Below, piece after piece: positions 45,801 through 60,800 of a DNA stretch of 64,000 nt. This stretch comes from Eledone cirrhosa (Eukaryota; Mollusca; Cephalopoda; Octopoda; Eledonidae), in NCBI GenBank assembly GCA_964016885.1, contig OZ024748.1, forward strand, positions 26,295,515 through 26,359,514. Direction: 5' to 3'. Numbering within the stretch: position 1 is the first letter of the stretch; each line of letters begins with the position of its first letter. The notes beneath the pieces were generated by a model that was not told the origin of the DNA, searched no databases, and saw only the letters and a program-made list of their open reading frames with translations. A program made the translations under genes and the position numbers.

Positions 45801-48800
45801 ACATCGAAAAGGTGACACCAACACAAGTTGCTAGCAGAATGCATACATCACCTGAAACAACAGTTGTTTCATCTCCAGAACACACCTCTATAACACCTAC
45901 AGATGAACTTACTAGTATTGAATATACAACTGAGACATCAACTGAAAAACCACTACCTATAAAGACACCTACAAGCACAGCTGAAAAGATCACTGAAACT
46001 ATAACAGACACAACAGCAACAACATCGCAGCTTCCTTCAACAAGTGAAATCCATATAGAAACTCATAAATCTACTTCTGAACTGCCTCATATAACAGACA
46101 TTGAAACAAGTACAATGGAAAGAACAACACAAATTACAGATATTGAAACTGAACGCACAACTCAGACAGAAATTACACCACAACTAACAACATCTCCTGA
46201 AGAAACAACTCTGTCTACTCAGGTAGAGGACATCGAAAAGGTGACACCAACACAAGTTGCTAGCACAATGCATACATCACCTGAAACAACAGTTGTTTCA
46301 TCTCCAGAACACACCTCTATAACACCTACAGATGAACTTACTAGTATTGTATATACAACTGAGACATCAACTGAAAAACCACTACCTATAAAGACACCTA
46401 CAAGCACAGCAGAAAAGATCACTGAAACTAGAACAGACACAACAGCAACAACATCACAGCTTCCTTCAACAAGTGAAATCCATATAGAAACTCCTAAATC
46501 TACTTCTGAACTGCCTCATATAACTGACATTGAATCAAGTACAGTGGAAAGAACAACACAAATTACAGATATTGAAACTGAACGCACAACTCAGACAGAA
46601 ATTACACCACAACTAACAACATCTCCTGAAGAAACAACTCTGTCTACTCAGGTAGAGGACATTGAAAAGGTGACACCAACACAAGTTGCTAGCACAATGC
46701 ATACATCACCTGAAACGACAGATGTTTCATCTCCAGAACACACCTCTATAACACCTACAGATGAACTTACTAGCATTGAATATACAACTGTGACATCAAC
46801 TGAAAAACCACTACCTATAAAGACACCTACAAGCACAGCTGAAAAGATCACTGAAACTATAACAGACACAACAGCAACAACATCACAGCTTCCTTCAACA
46901 AGTGAAATCCATATAGAAACTCCTAAATCTACTTCTGAACTGCCTCATATAACAGACATTGAAACAAGTACAATGGAAAGAACAACACAAATTACAGATA
47001 TTGAAACTGAACGCACAACTCAGACAGAAATTACACCACAACTAACAACATCTCCTGAAGAAACAACTCTGTCTACTCAGATAGAGGACATCGAAAAGGT
47101 GACACCAACACAAGTTGCTAGCACAATGCATACATCACCTGAAACAACAGTTGTTTCATCTCCAGAACACACCTCTATAACACCTACAGATGAACTTACT
47201 AGTATTGAATATACAACTGAGACATCAACTGAAAAACCACTACCTAGAAAGACACCTACAAGCACAGCTGAAAAGATCACTGAAACTATAACAGACACAA
47301 CAGCAACAACATCGCAGCTTCCTTCAACAAGTGAAATCCATATAGGAACTCATAAATCTACTTCTGAACTGCCTCATATAACAGACATTGAAACAAGTAC
47401 AATGGAAAGAACAACACAAATTACAGATATTGAAACTGAACGCACAACTCAGACAGAAATTACACCACAACTAACAACATCTCCTGAAGAAACAACTCTG
47501 TCTACTCAGGTAGAGGACATCGAAAAGGTGACACCAACACAAGTTGCTAGCACAATGCATACATCACCTGAAACAACAGTTGTTTCATCTCCAGAACACA
47601 CCTCTATAACACCTACAGATGAACTTACTAGTATTGTATATACAACTGAGACATCAACTGAAAAACCACTACCTATAAAGACACCTACAAGCACAGCAGA
47701 AAAGATCACTGAAACTAGAACAGACACAACAGCAACAACATCACAGCTTCCTTCAACAAGTGAAATCCATATAGAAACTCCTAAATCTACTTCTGAACTG
47801 CCTCATATAACTGACATTGAAACAAGTACAGTGGAAAGAACAACACAAATTACAGATATTGAAACTGAACGCACAACTCAGACAGAAATTACAACACAAC
47901 TAACAACATCTCCTGAAGAAACAACTCTGTCTACTCAGGTAGAGGACATTGAAAAGGTGACACCAACACAAGTTGCTAGCACAATGCATACATCACCTGA
48001 AACGACAGATGTTTCATCTCCAGAACACACCTCTATAACACCTACAGATGAACTTACTAGTATTGAATATACAACTGAGACATCAACTGAAAAACCACTA
48101 CCTATCAAGACACCTACAAGCACAGCAGAAAAGATCACTGAAACTATAACAGACACAGCAGCAACAACATCACAGCTTCCTTCAACAAGTGAAATCCATA
48201 TAGAAACTCCTAAATCTACTTCTGAACTGCCTCATATAACAGACATTGAAACAAGTACAATGGAAAGAACAACACAAATTACAGATCTTGAAACTGAACG
48301 CACAACTCAGACAGAAATTACACCACAACTTACAACATCTCCTGAAGAAACAACTCTGTCTACTCAGGTAGAGGACATCGAAAAGGTGACACCAACACAA
48401 GTTGCTAGCACAATGCATACATCACCTGAAACGACAGTTGTTTCATCTCCAGAACACACCTCTATAACACCTACAGATGAACCTACTAGTATTGAATATA
48501 CAACTGAGACATCAACTGAAAAACCACTACCTATCAAGACACCTACAAGCACAGCAGAAAAGATCACTGAAACTATAACAGACACAGCAGCAACAACATC
48601 ACAGCTTGCTTCAACAAGTGAAATCCATATAGAAACTCCTAAATCTACTTCTGAACTGCCTCATATAACAGACATTGAAACAAGTACAATGGAAAGAACA
48701 ACACAAATTACAGATATTGAAACTGAACGCACAACTCAGACAGAAATTACACCACAACGAACAACATCTCCTGAAGAAACAACTCTGTCTACTCAGGTAG

Positions 48801-51800
48801 AGGACATCGAAAAGGTGACACCAACACAAGTTGCTAGCACAATGCATACATCACCTGAAACAACAGTTGTTTCATCTCCAGAACACACCTCTATAACACC
48901 TACAGATGAACTTACTAGTATTGAATATACAACTGAGACATCAACTGAAAAACCACTACCTATAAAGACACCTACAAGCACAGCTGAAAAGATCACTGAA
49001 ACAAAAACAGACACAACAGCAACAACATCACAGCTTCCTTCAACAAGTGAAATCCATATAGAAACTCATAAATCTACTTCTGAACTGCCTCATATAACTG
49101 ACATTGAAACAAGTACAGTGGAAAGAACAACACAAATTACAGATATTGAAACTGAACGCACAACTCAGACAGAAATTACACCACAACTAACAACATCTCC
49201 TGAAGAAACAACTCTGTCTACTCAGGTAGAGGACATCGAAAAGGTGACACCAACACAAGTTGCTAGCACAATGCATACATCATCTGAAACGACAGTTGTT
49301 TCATCTCCAGAACACACCTCTATAACACCTACAGATGAACTTACTAGTATTGAATATACAACTGTGACATCAACTGAAAAACCACTACCTATAAAGACAC
49401 CTACAAGCACAGCTGAAAAGATCACTGAAACTATAACAGACACAACAGCAACAACATCACAGCTTCCTTCAACAAGTGAAATCCATATAGAAACTCCTAA
49501 ATCTACTTCTGAACTGCCGCATATAACAGACATTGAAACAAGTACAATGGAAAGAACAACACAAATTACAGATATTGAAACTGAACGCACAACTCAGACA
49601 GAAATTACACCACAACTAACAACATCTCCTGAAGAAACAACTCTGTCTACTCAGATAGAGGACATCGAAAAGGTGACACCAACACAAGTTGCTAGCACAA
49701 TGCATACATCACCTGAAACAACAGTTGTTTCATCTCCAGAACACACCTCTATAACACCTACAGATGAACTTACTAGTATTGAATATACAACTGAGACATC
49801 AACTGAAAAACCACTACCTAGAAAGACACCTACAAGCACAGCTGAAAAGATCACTGAAACTATAACAGACACAACAGCAACAACATCGCAGCTTCCTTCA
49901 ACAAGTGAAATCCATATAGAAACTCATAAATCTACTTCTGAACTGCCTCATATAACAGACATTGAAACAAGTACAATGGAAAGAACAACACAAATTACAG
50001 ATATTGAAACTGAACGCACAACTCAGACAGAAATTACACCACAACTAACAACATCTCCTGAAGAAACAACTCTGTCTACTCAGGTAGAGGACATTGAAAA
50101 GGTGACACCAACACAAGTTGCTAGCACAATGCATACATCACCTGAAACGACAGATGTTTCATCTCCAGAACACACCTCTATAACACCTACAGATGAACTT
50201 ACTAGTATTGAATATACAACTGAGACATCAACTGAAAAACCACTACCTATCAAGACACCTACAAGCACAGCAGAAAAGATCACTGAAACTATAACAGACA
50301 CAGCAGCAACAACATCACAGCTTCCTTCAACAAGTGAAATCCATATAGAAACTCCTAAATCTACTTCTGAACTGCCTCATATAACAGACATTGAAACAAG
50401 TACAATGGAAAGAACAACAGAAATTACAGATATTGAAACTGAACGCACAACTCAGACAGAAATTACACCACAACTAACAACATCTCCTGAAGAAACAACT
50501 CTGTCTACTCAGGTAGAGGACATCGAAAAGGTGACACCAACACAAGTTGCTAGCACAATGCATACATCACCTGAAACAACAGTTGTTTCATCTCCAGAAC
50601 ACACCTCTATAACACCTACAGATGAACTTACTAGTATTGAATATACAACTGAGACATCAACTGAAAAACCACTACCTAGAAAGACACCTACAAGCACAGC
50701 TGAAAAGATCACTGAAACAAAAACAGACACAACAGCAACAACATCACAGCTTCCTTCAACAAGTGAAATCCATATAGAAACTCATAAATCTACTTCTGAA
50801 CTGCCTCATATAACAGACATTGAAACAAGTACAATGGAAAGAACAACACAAATTACAGATATTGAAACTGAACGCACAACTCAGACAGAAATTACACCAC
50901 AACTAACAACATCTCCTGAAGAAACAACTCTGTCTACTCAGGTAGAGGACATCGTAAAGGTGACAGCAACACAAGTTGCTAGCACAATGCATACATCACC
51001 TGAAACAAAAGTTGTTTCATCTCCTGAACACACCTCTATAACACCTACAGATGAACTTACTAGTATTGAATATAAAACTGAGACATCAACTGAAAAACCA
51101 CTACCTATCAAGACACATACAAGCACAGCAGAAAAGATCACTGAAACTAGGACAGACACAACAGCAACAACATCACAGGTTCCTTCAATAAGTGAAATCC
51201 ATATAGAAACTCCTAAATCTACTTCTGAACTGCCTCATATAACTGACATTGAAACAAGTACAGTGGAAAGAACAACACAAGTTACAGATGTTGAAACTGA
51301 GCGCACAACTCAGACAGAAATTACACCACAACAAACAACATCTCCTGAAGAAACAACACTGTCTACTCAGGTAGAGGACATCGTAAAGGTGACACCAACA
51401 CAAGTTGCTAGCACAATGCATACATCACCTGAAACAACAGTTGTTTCATCTCCTGAACACACTTCTATGACACCTACACATGAACTCACTATTAAAGAAT
51501 ACAAAACTGAGACATCAACTGAAAAATCACTACCTATGACAACACCTACAAGCACATCAGAAAAGATCACTGAAACCATAACAGACACAACAGCAACAAC
51601 ATCACAGCTTCCTTCAACAAGTGAAATCCATATAGAAACTCATAAATCTACTTCTGAACTGCCTCATATAACAGACATTGAAACAAGTACGATGGAAAGA
51701 ACAACACAAATTACAGATCTTGAAACTGAACGCACAACTCAGACAGAAATTACACCAGAACTAACAACATCTCCTGAAGAAACAACTCTGTCTACTCAGG

Positions 51801-54800
51801 TAGAGGACATCGAAAAGGTGACACCAACACAAGTTGCTAGCACAATGCATACATCACCTGAAACAAAAGTTGTTTCATCTGAACACACCTCTATAACACC
51901 TACAGATGAACTTACTAGTATTGAATATAGAACTGAGACATCAACTGAAAAATCACTACCTACGATAACACCTACAAGCACAGCAGAAAAGATCACTGAA
52001 ACTAGAACAGACACAACACCATCAACATCACAGCTTCCTTCAACAAGTGAAATCCATATAGAAACTCCTAAATCTACTTCTGAACTGCCTCATATAACTG
52101 ACATTGAAACAAGTACAGTGGAAAGAACAACACAAATTACAGATATTGAAATTGAACGCACAACTCAGACAGAAATTACACCACAACTAACAACATCTCC
52201 TGAAGAAACAACACTGTCTACTCAGGTAGAGGACATCGAAAAGGTGACACCAACACAAGTTGCTAGCACAATGCATATATCACCTGAAACGACAGTTGTT
52301 TCATCTCCAGAACTCACCTCTATAACACCTACAGATGAACTTACTAGTATTGAATATACAACTGAGACATCAACTGAAAAACCACTACCTATAAAGACAC
52401 CTACAAGCACAGCTGAAAAGATCACTGAAACTAGAACAGACACAACAGCAACAACATCACAGCTTCCTTCAACAAGTGAAATCCATATAGAAACTCCTAA
52501 ATCTACTTCTGAACTGCCTCATATAACAGACATTGAAACAATTACAATGGAAAGAACAACACAAGTTACAGATATTGAAACTGTGCGCACAACTCAGACA
52601 GAAATTACACCACAACAAACAACATCTCCTGAAGAAACAACACTGTCTACTCAGGTAGAGGACATCGTAAAGGTGACACCAACACAAGTTGCTAGCACAA
52701 TGCATACATCACCTGAAACAACAGTTGTTTCATCTCCCGAACACACCTCTATAACACCTACAGATGAACTTACTAGTATTGAATATACAACTGAGACATC
52801 AACAGAAAAACCACTACCTATCAAGACACCTACAAGCACAGCTGAAAAGATCACTGAAACTATAACAGACACAACAGCAACAACATCACAGCTTCCTTCA
52901 ACAAGTGAAATCCATATAGAAACTCCTAAATCTACTTCTGAACTGCCTCATATAACAGACATTGAAACAAGTACAATGGAAAGAACAACACAAATTACAG
53001 ATATTGAAACTGAACGCACAACTCAGACAGAAATTACACCACAACTAACAACATCTCCTGAAGAAACAACTCTGTCTACTCAGGTAGAGGACATCGAAAA
53101 GGTGACACCAACACAAGTTGCTAGCACAATGCATACATCACCTGAAACAACAGTTGTTTCATCTCCAGAACACACCTCTATAACACCTACAGATGAACTT
53201 ACTAGTATTGAATATACAACTGAGACATCAACTGAAAAACCACTACCTATAAAGACACCTACAAGCACAGCTGAAAAGATCACTGAAACCATAACAGACA
53301 CAACAGCAACAACATCACAGCTTCCTTCAACAAGTGAAATCCATATAGAAACTCCTAAATCTACTTCTGAACTGCCTCATATAACTGACATTGAAACAAG
53401 TACAGTGGAAAGAACAACACAAGTTACAGATATTGAAACTGAGCGCACAACTCAGACAGAAATTACACCACAACAAACAACATCTCCTGAAGAAACAACA
53501 CTGTCTACTCAGGTAGAGGACATCGTAAAGGTGACACCAACACAAGTTGCTAGCACAATGCATACATCACCTGAAACAACAGTTGTTTCATCTCCTGAAC
53601 ACACCTCTATAACACCTACACATGAACTTACTAGTATTGAATATAGAACTGAGACATCAACTGAAAAATCACTACCTACGATAACACCTACAAGCACAGC
53701 AGAAAAGATCACTGAAACCATAACAGACACAACAGCAACAACATCACAGCTTCCTTCAACAAGTGAAATCCATATAGAAACTCCTAAATCTACTTCTGAA
53801 CTGCCTCATATAACTGACATTGAAACAAGTACAGTGGAAAGAACAACACAAGTTACAGATATTGAAACTGAGCGCACAACTCAGACAGAAATTACACCAC
53901 AACAAACAACATCTCCTGAAGAAACAACACTGTCTACTCAGGTAGAGGACATCGTAAAGGTGACACCAACACAAGTTGCTAGCACAATGCATACATCACC
54001 TGAAACAACAGTTGTTTCATCTCCTGAACACACCTCTATAATACCTACACATGAACTTACTAGTATTGAATATAGAACTGAGACATCAACTGAAAAATCA
54101 CTACCTACGAAAACACCTGCAAGGACAGCAGAAAAGATCACTGAAACCATAACAGACACAACAGCAACAACATCACAGCTTCCTTCAACAAGTGAAATCC
54201 ATATAGAAACTCCTAAATCTACTTCTGAACTGCCTCATATAACTGACATTGAAACAAGTACAGTGGAAAGAACAACACAAGTTACAGATATTGAAACTGT
54301 GCGCACAACTCAGACAGAAATTACACCACAACAAACAACATCTCCTGAAGAAACAACACTGTCTACTCAGGTAGAGGACATCGTAAAGGTGACACCAACA
54401 CAAGTTGCTAGCACAATGCATACATCACCTGAAACAACAGTTGTTTCATCTCCCGAACACACCTCTATAACACCTACAGATGAACTTACTAGTATTGAAT
54501 ATACAACTGAGACATCAACAGAAAAACCACTACCTATCAAGACACCTACAAGCACAGCTGAAAAGATCACTGAAACTATAACAGACACAACAGCAACAAC
54601 ATCACAGCTTCCTTCAACAAGTGAAATCCATATAGAAACTCCTAAATCTACTTCTGAACTGCCTCATATAACAGACATTGAAACAAGTACAATGGAAAGA
54701 ACAACACAAATTACAGATATTGAAACTGAACGCACAACTCAGACAGAAATTACACCACAACTAACAACATCTCCTGAAGAAACAACTCTGTCTACTCAGG

Positions 54801-57800
54801 TAGAGGACATCGAAAAGGTGACACCAACACAAGTTGCTAGCACAATGCATACATCACCTGAAACAACAGTTGTTTCATCTCCAGAACACACCTCTATAAC
54901 ACCTACAGATGAACTTACTAGTATTGAATATACAACTGAGACATCAACTGAAAAACCACTACCTATAAAGACACCTACAAGCACAGCTGAAAAGATCACT
55001 GAAACTAGAACAGACACAACAGCAACAACATCACAGCTTCCTTCAACAAGTGAAATCCATATAGAAAATCCTAAATCTACTTCTGAACTGCCTCATATAA
55101 CAGACATTGAAATAAGTACAATGGAAAGAACAACACAAATTACAGATATTGAAACTGAACGCACAACTCAGATAGAAATTACACCACAACAAACAACATC
55201 TCCTGAAGAAACAACACTGTCTACTCAGGTAGAGGACATCGTAAAGGTGACACCAACACAAGTTGCTAGCACAATGCATACATCACCTGAAACAACAGTT
55301 GTTTCATCTCCAGAACACACCTCTATAACACCTACAGATGAACTTATTAGTATTGAATATACAACTGAGACATCAACTGAAAAACCACTACCTATCAAGA
55401 CACCTACAAGCACAGCAGAAAAGATCACTGAAACTAGAACAGACACAACAGCAACAACATCACAGCTTCCTTCAACAAGTGAAATCCATATAGAAACTCC
55501 TAAATCTACTTCTGAACTGCCTCATATAACTGACATTGAAACAAGTACAGTGGAAAGAACAACACAAATTACAGATATTGAAACTGAACGCACAACTCAG
55601 ACAGAAATTACACCACAACTAACAACATCTCCTGAAGAAACAACTCTGTCTACTCAGGTAGAGGACATCGAAAAGGTGACACCAACACAAGTTGCTAGCA
55701 CAATGCATACATCACCTGAAACAACAGTTGTTTCATCTCCTGAACACACCTCTATAACAATTACAGATGAACTTACTAGTATTGAATATACAACTGAGAC
55801 ATCAACTGAAAAACCATTACCTATCAAGACACCTACAAGCACAGCTGAAAAGATCACTGAAACTAGAACAGACACAACAGCAACAACATCACAGCGTCCT
55901 TCAACAAGTGAAATCCATATAGAAACTCCTAAATCTACTTCTGAACTGCCTCATATAACTGACATTGAAACAAGTACAGTGGAAAGAACAACACAAATTA
56001 CAGATATTGAAACTGAACGCACAACTCAGACAGAAATTACACCACAACTAACAACATCTCCTGAAGAATCAACTCTGTCTACTCAGGTAGAGGACATCGA
56101 AAAGGTGACACCAACAACAGTTGTTTCATCTCCTGAACACACCTCTATAACACCTACAGATGAACTTACTAGTATTGAATATACAACTGAGACATCAACT
56201 GAAAAACCACTACCTATCAAGACACATACAAGCACAGCAGAAAAGATCACTGAAACTAGAACAGACACAATAGCAACAACATCACAGCTTCCTTCAACAA
56301 GTGAAATCCATATAGAAACTCCTAAATCTACTTCTGAACTGCCTCATATAACTGACATTGAAACAAGTACAGTGGAAAGAACAACACAAGTTACAGATAT
56401 TGAAACTGAGCGCACAACTCAGACAGAAATTACACCACAACAAACAACATCTCCTGAAGAAACAACACTGTCTACTCAGGTAGAGGACATCGTAAAGGTG
56501 ACAGCAACACAAGTTGCTAGCACAATGCATACATCACCTGAAACGACAGTTGTTTCATCTCCTGAACACACCTCTATAACACCTACAGATGAACATACTA
56601 GTATTGAATATAGAACTGAGACATCAACTGAAAAACCACTACCTATAAAGACACCTACAAGCACAGCTGAAAAGATCACTGAAACTATAACAGACATAAC
56701 AGCAACAACATCACAGCTTCCTTCAAGAAGTGAAATGCATATAGAAACTCCTAAATCTACTTCTGAACTGCCTCATATAACTGACATTGAAACAAGTACA
56801 GTGGAAAGAACAACACACGTTACAGATATTGAAACTGAACGCACAACTCAGACAGAAATTACACCACAACTAACAACATCTCCTGAAGAAACAACTCTGT
56901 CTACTCAGGTAGAGGACATCGAAAAGGTGACACCAACACAAGTTGCTAGCACAATGCATACATCACCTGAAACAACAGTTGTTTCATCTCCAGAACACAC
57001 CTCTATAACACCTACAGATGAACTTATTAGTATTGAATATACAACTGAGACATCAACTGAAAAACCACTACCTATCAAGACACCTACAAGCACAGCAGAA
57101 AAGATCACTGAAACTAGAACAGACACAACAGCAACAACATCACAGCTTCCTTCAACAAGTGAAATCCATATAGAAACTCCTAAATCTACTTCTGAACTGC
57201 CTCATATAACTGACATTGAAACAAGTACAGTGGAAAGAACAACACAAATGACAGATATTGAAACTGAACGCACAACTCAGACAGAAATTACACCACAACT
57301 AACAACATCTCCTGAAGAAACAACTCTGTCTACTCAGATAGAGGACATCGAAAGGGTGACACCAACACAAGTTGCTAGCACAATGCATACATCACCTGAA
57401 ACAACAGTTGTTTCATCTCCAGAACACACCTCTATAACACCTACAGATGAACTTACTAGTATTGAATATACAACTGTGACATCAACTGAAACACCACTAC
57501 CTATAAGGACACCTACAAGCACAGCTGAAAAGATCACTGAAACTATAACAGACACAACAGCAACAACATCACAGCTTCCTTCAACAAGTGAAATCCATAT
57601 AGAAACTCCTAAATCTACTTCTGAACTGCTTCATATAACTGACATTGAAACAAGTACAGTGGAAAGAACAACACAAGTTACAGATATTGAAACTGAGCGC
57701 ACAACTCGGACAGAAATTACATCACAACAAACAACATCTCCTGAAGAAACAACACTGTCTACTCAGGTAGAGGACATCGTAAAGGTGACACCAACACAAG

Positions 57801-60800
57801 TTGCTAGCACAATGCATACATCACCTGAAACAACAGTTGTTTCATCTCCAGAACACACCTCTATAACACCTACAGATGAACTTACTAGTATTGAATATAG
57901 AACTGAGACATCAACTGAAAAATCACTACCTACGATAACACCTAGAAGCACAGCAGAAAAGATCACTGAAACTATAACAGACACAACAGCAACAACATCA
58001 CAGCTTCCTTCAACAAGTGAAATCCATATAGAAACTCCTAAATCTACTTCTGAACTGCCTCATATAACTGACATTGAAACAAGTACAGTGGAAAGGACAA
58101 CACAATTTACAGATATTGAAACTGAACGCACAACTCAGACAGAAATTACACCACAACTAACAACATCTCCTGAAGAAACAACTCTGTCTACTCAAGTAGA
58201 GGACATCGAAAAGGTGACACCAACACAAGTTGCTAGCACAATGCATACATCACCTGAAACAACAGTTGTTTCATCTCCAGAACACACCTCTATACCACCT
58301 ACGGATGAAATTACTAGTATTGAACATACAACTGAGACATCAACTGAAAAACCACTACCTATAAAGACACCTACAAGCACAGCAGAAAAGATCACTGAAA
58401 CTAGAACAGACACAACAGCAACAACATCACAGCTTCCTTTAACAAGTGAAATCCATATAGAAACTCCTAAATCTACTTCTGAACTGCCTCATATAACTGA
58501 CATTGAAACAAGTACAGTGGAAAGAACAACACAAATTACAGATATTGAAACTGAACGCACAACTCAGAGAGAAATTACACCACAACTAACAACATCTCCT
58601 GAAGAAACAACTCTGTCTACTCAGGTAGAGGACATCAAAAGGGTGACACCAACACAAGTTGCTAGCACAATGCATACATCACCTGAAACAACAGTTGTTT
58701 CATCTCCAGAACACACCTCTATAACACCTACAGATGAACTTACTAGTATTGAATATACAACTGTGACATCAACTGAAACACCACTACCTATAAAGACACC
58801 TACAAGCACAGCTGAAAAGATCACTGAAACTATAACAGACACAACAGCAACAACATCACAGCTTCCTTCAACAAGTGAAATCCATATAGAAACTCCTAAA
58901 TCTACTTCTGAACTGCTTCATATAACTGACATTGAAACAAGTACAGTGGAAAGAACAACACAAGTTACAGATATTGAAACTGAGCGCACAACTCGGACAG
59001 AAATTACATCACAAGAAACAACATCTCCTGAAGAAACAACACTGTCTACTCAGGTAGAGGACATCGTAAAGGTGACACCAACACAAGTTGCTAGCACAAT
59101 GCATACATCACCTGAAACAACAGTTGTTTCATCTCCAGAACACACCTCTATAACACCTACAGATGAACTTACTAGTATTGAATATACAACTGTGACATCA
59201 ACTGAAACACCACTACCTATAAAGACACCTACAAGCACAGCTGAAAAGATCACTGAAACTATAACAGACACAACAGCAACAACATCACAGCTTCCTTCAA
59301 CAAGTGAAATCCATATAGAAACTCCTAAATCTACTTCTGAACTGCCTCATATAACTGACATTGAAACAAGTACAGTGGAAAGAACAACACAAGTTACAGA
59401 TATTGAAACTGAGCGCACAACTCGGACAGAAATTACATCACAACAAACAACATCTCCTGAAGAAACAACACTGTCTACTCAGGTAGAGGACATCGTAAAG
59501 GTGACACCAACACAAGTTGCTAGCACAATGCATACATCACCTGAAACAACAGTTGTTTCATCTCCAGAACACACCTCTATAACACCTACAGATGAACTTA
59601 CTAGTATTGAATATAGAACTGAGACATCAACTAAAAAACCACTACCTATCAAGACACCTACAAGCACAGCAGAAAAGATCACTGAAACTATAACAGACAC
59701 AACAGCAACAACATCACAGCTTCCTTCAACAAGTGAAATCCATATAGAAACTCCTAAATCTACTTCTGAACTGCCTCCTATAACTGACATTGAAACAAGT
59801 ACAGTGGAAAGAACAAAACAAGTTACAGATATTGAAACTGAGCGCACAACTCGGAGAGAAATTACATCACAACAAACAACATCTCCTGAAGAAACAACAC
59901 TGTCTACTCAGGTAGAGGACATCGTAAAGGTGACACCAACACAAGTTGCTAGCACAATGCATACATCACCTGAAACAACAGTTGTTTCATCTGCAGAACA
60001 CACCTCTATACCACCTACAGATGAAATTACTAGTATTGAACATACAACTGAGACATCAACTGAAAAACCACTACCTATAAAGACACCTACAAGCACAGCA
60101 GAAAAGATCACTGAAACTAGAACAGACACAACAGCAACAACATCACAGCTTCCTTTAACAAGTGAAATCCATATAGAAACTCCTAAATCTACTTCTGAAC
60201 TGCCTCATATAACTGACATTGAAACAAGTACAGTGGAAAGAACAACACAAATTACAGATATTGAAACTGAACGCACAACTCAGACAGAAATTACACCACA
60301 ACTAACAACATCTCCTGAAGAAACCACTCTGTCTACTCAGGTAGAGGACATCGAAAAGGTGACACCAACACAAGTTGCTAGCACAATGCATACATCACCT
60401 GAAACAACAGTTGTTTCATCTCCAGAACACACCTCTATAACACCTACAAATGAACTTACTAGTATTGAATATAGAACTGAGACATCAACTGAAAAACCAC
60501 TACCTATCAAGACACCTACAAGCACAGCAGAAAAGATCACTGAAACTATAACAGACACAACAGCAACAACATCACAGCTTCCTTCAACAAGTGAAATCCA
60601 TATAGAAACTCCTAAATCTACTTCTGAACTGCCTCATATAACTGACATTGAAACAAGTACAATGGAAAGAACAACACAAATTACAGATATTGAAACTGAA
60701 CGCACAACTCAGACAGAAATTACACCACAACTAACAACATCTCCTGAAGAAACCACTCTGTCTACTCAGGTAGAGGACATCGTAAAGGTGACACCAACAC

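Larger units (their letters stand above)
23741..50809 (+). repeat. Homogeneous core, units 57-119, of reshuffled blocks
   Basis: About 63 units, mostly QI or TMERTT types ending in EKPLPIK or EKPLPRK. Recurrent local haplotypes include PELTS with TTATSTEKPLPRK (29494, 32926, 37210, 41929), IVYTTE (30052, 30910, 33484, 37768, 42487, 44203, 46348, 47635), TTDVSS with DTAATT (30352 onward) and CRVEDI 'act cgg gta gag' units (31638, 41072, 44933). Units recur in groups at spacings of 3,432, 3,861, 7,716, 9,003 and 13,293 bp. No non-repeat DNA and no stop codon were found in it. Confidence 0.75.
50810..57205 (+). repeat. Units 120-134: left-edge unit types reappear
   Basis: Unit types absent from the core return here. 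Examples are KTHTS followed by SQVPS (51112, 51176; as at 6290-6356), THELTIKEYKTETSTEKSLPMT (51477; as at 3684 and 4542), SITITDE (55755; as at 5393), a 393-bp unit (55955) and TDEHTS (56589; as at 10875). A 742-bp stretch at 52548-53289 is repeated at 54264-55005, sharing ETVRTTQ and a synonymous ACA in TSTEKP. The core therefore looks like later expansion between two older flanks. Confidence 0.75.
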
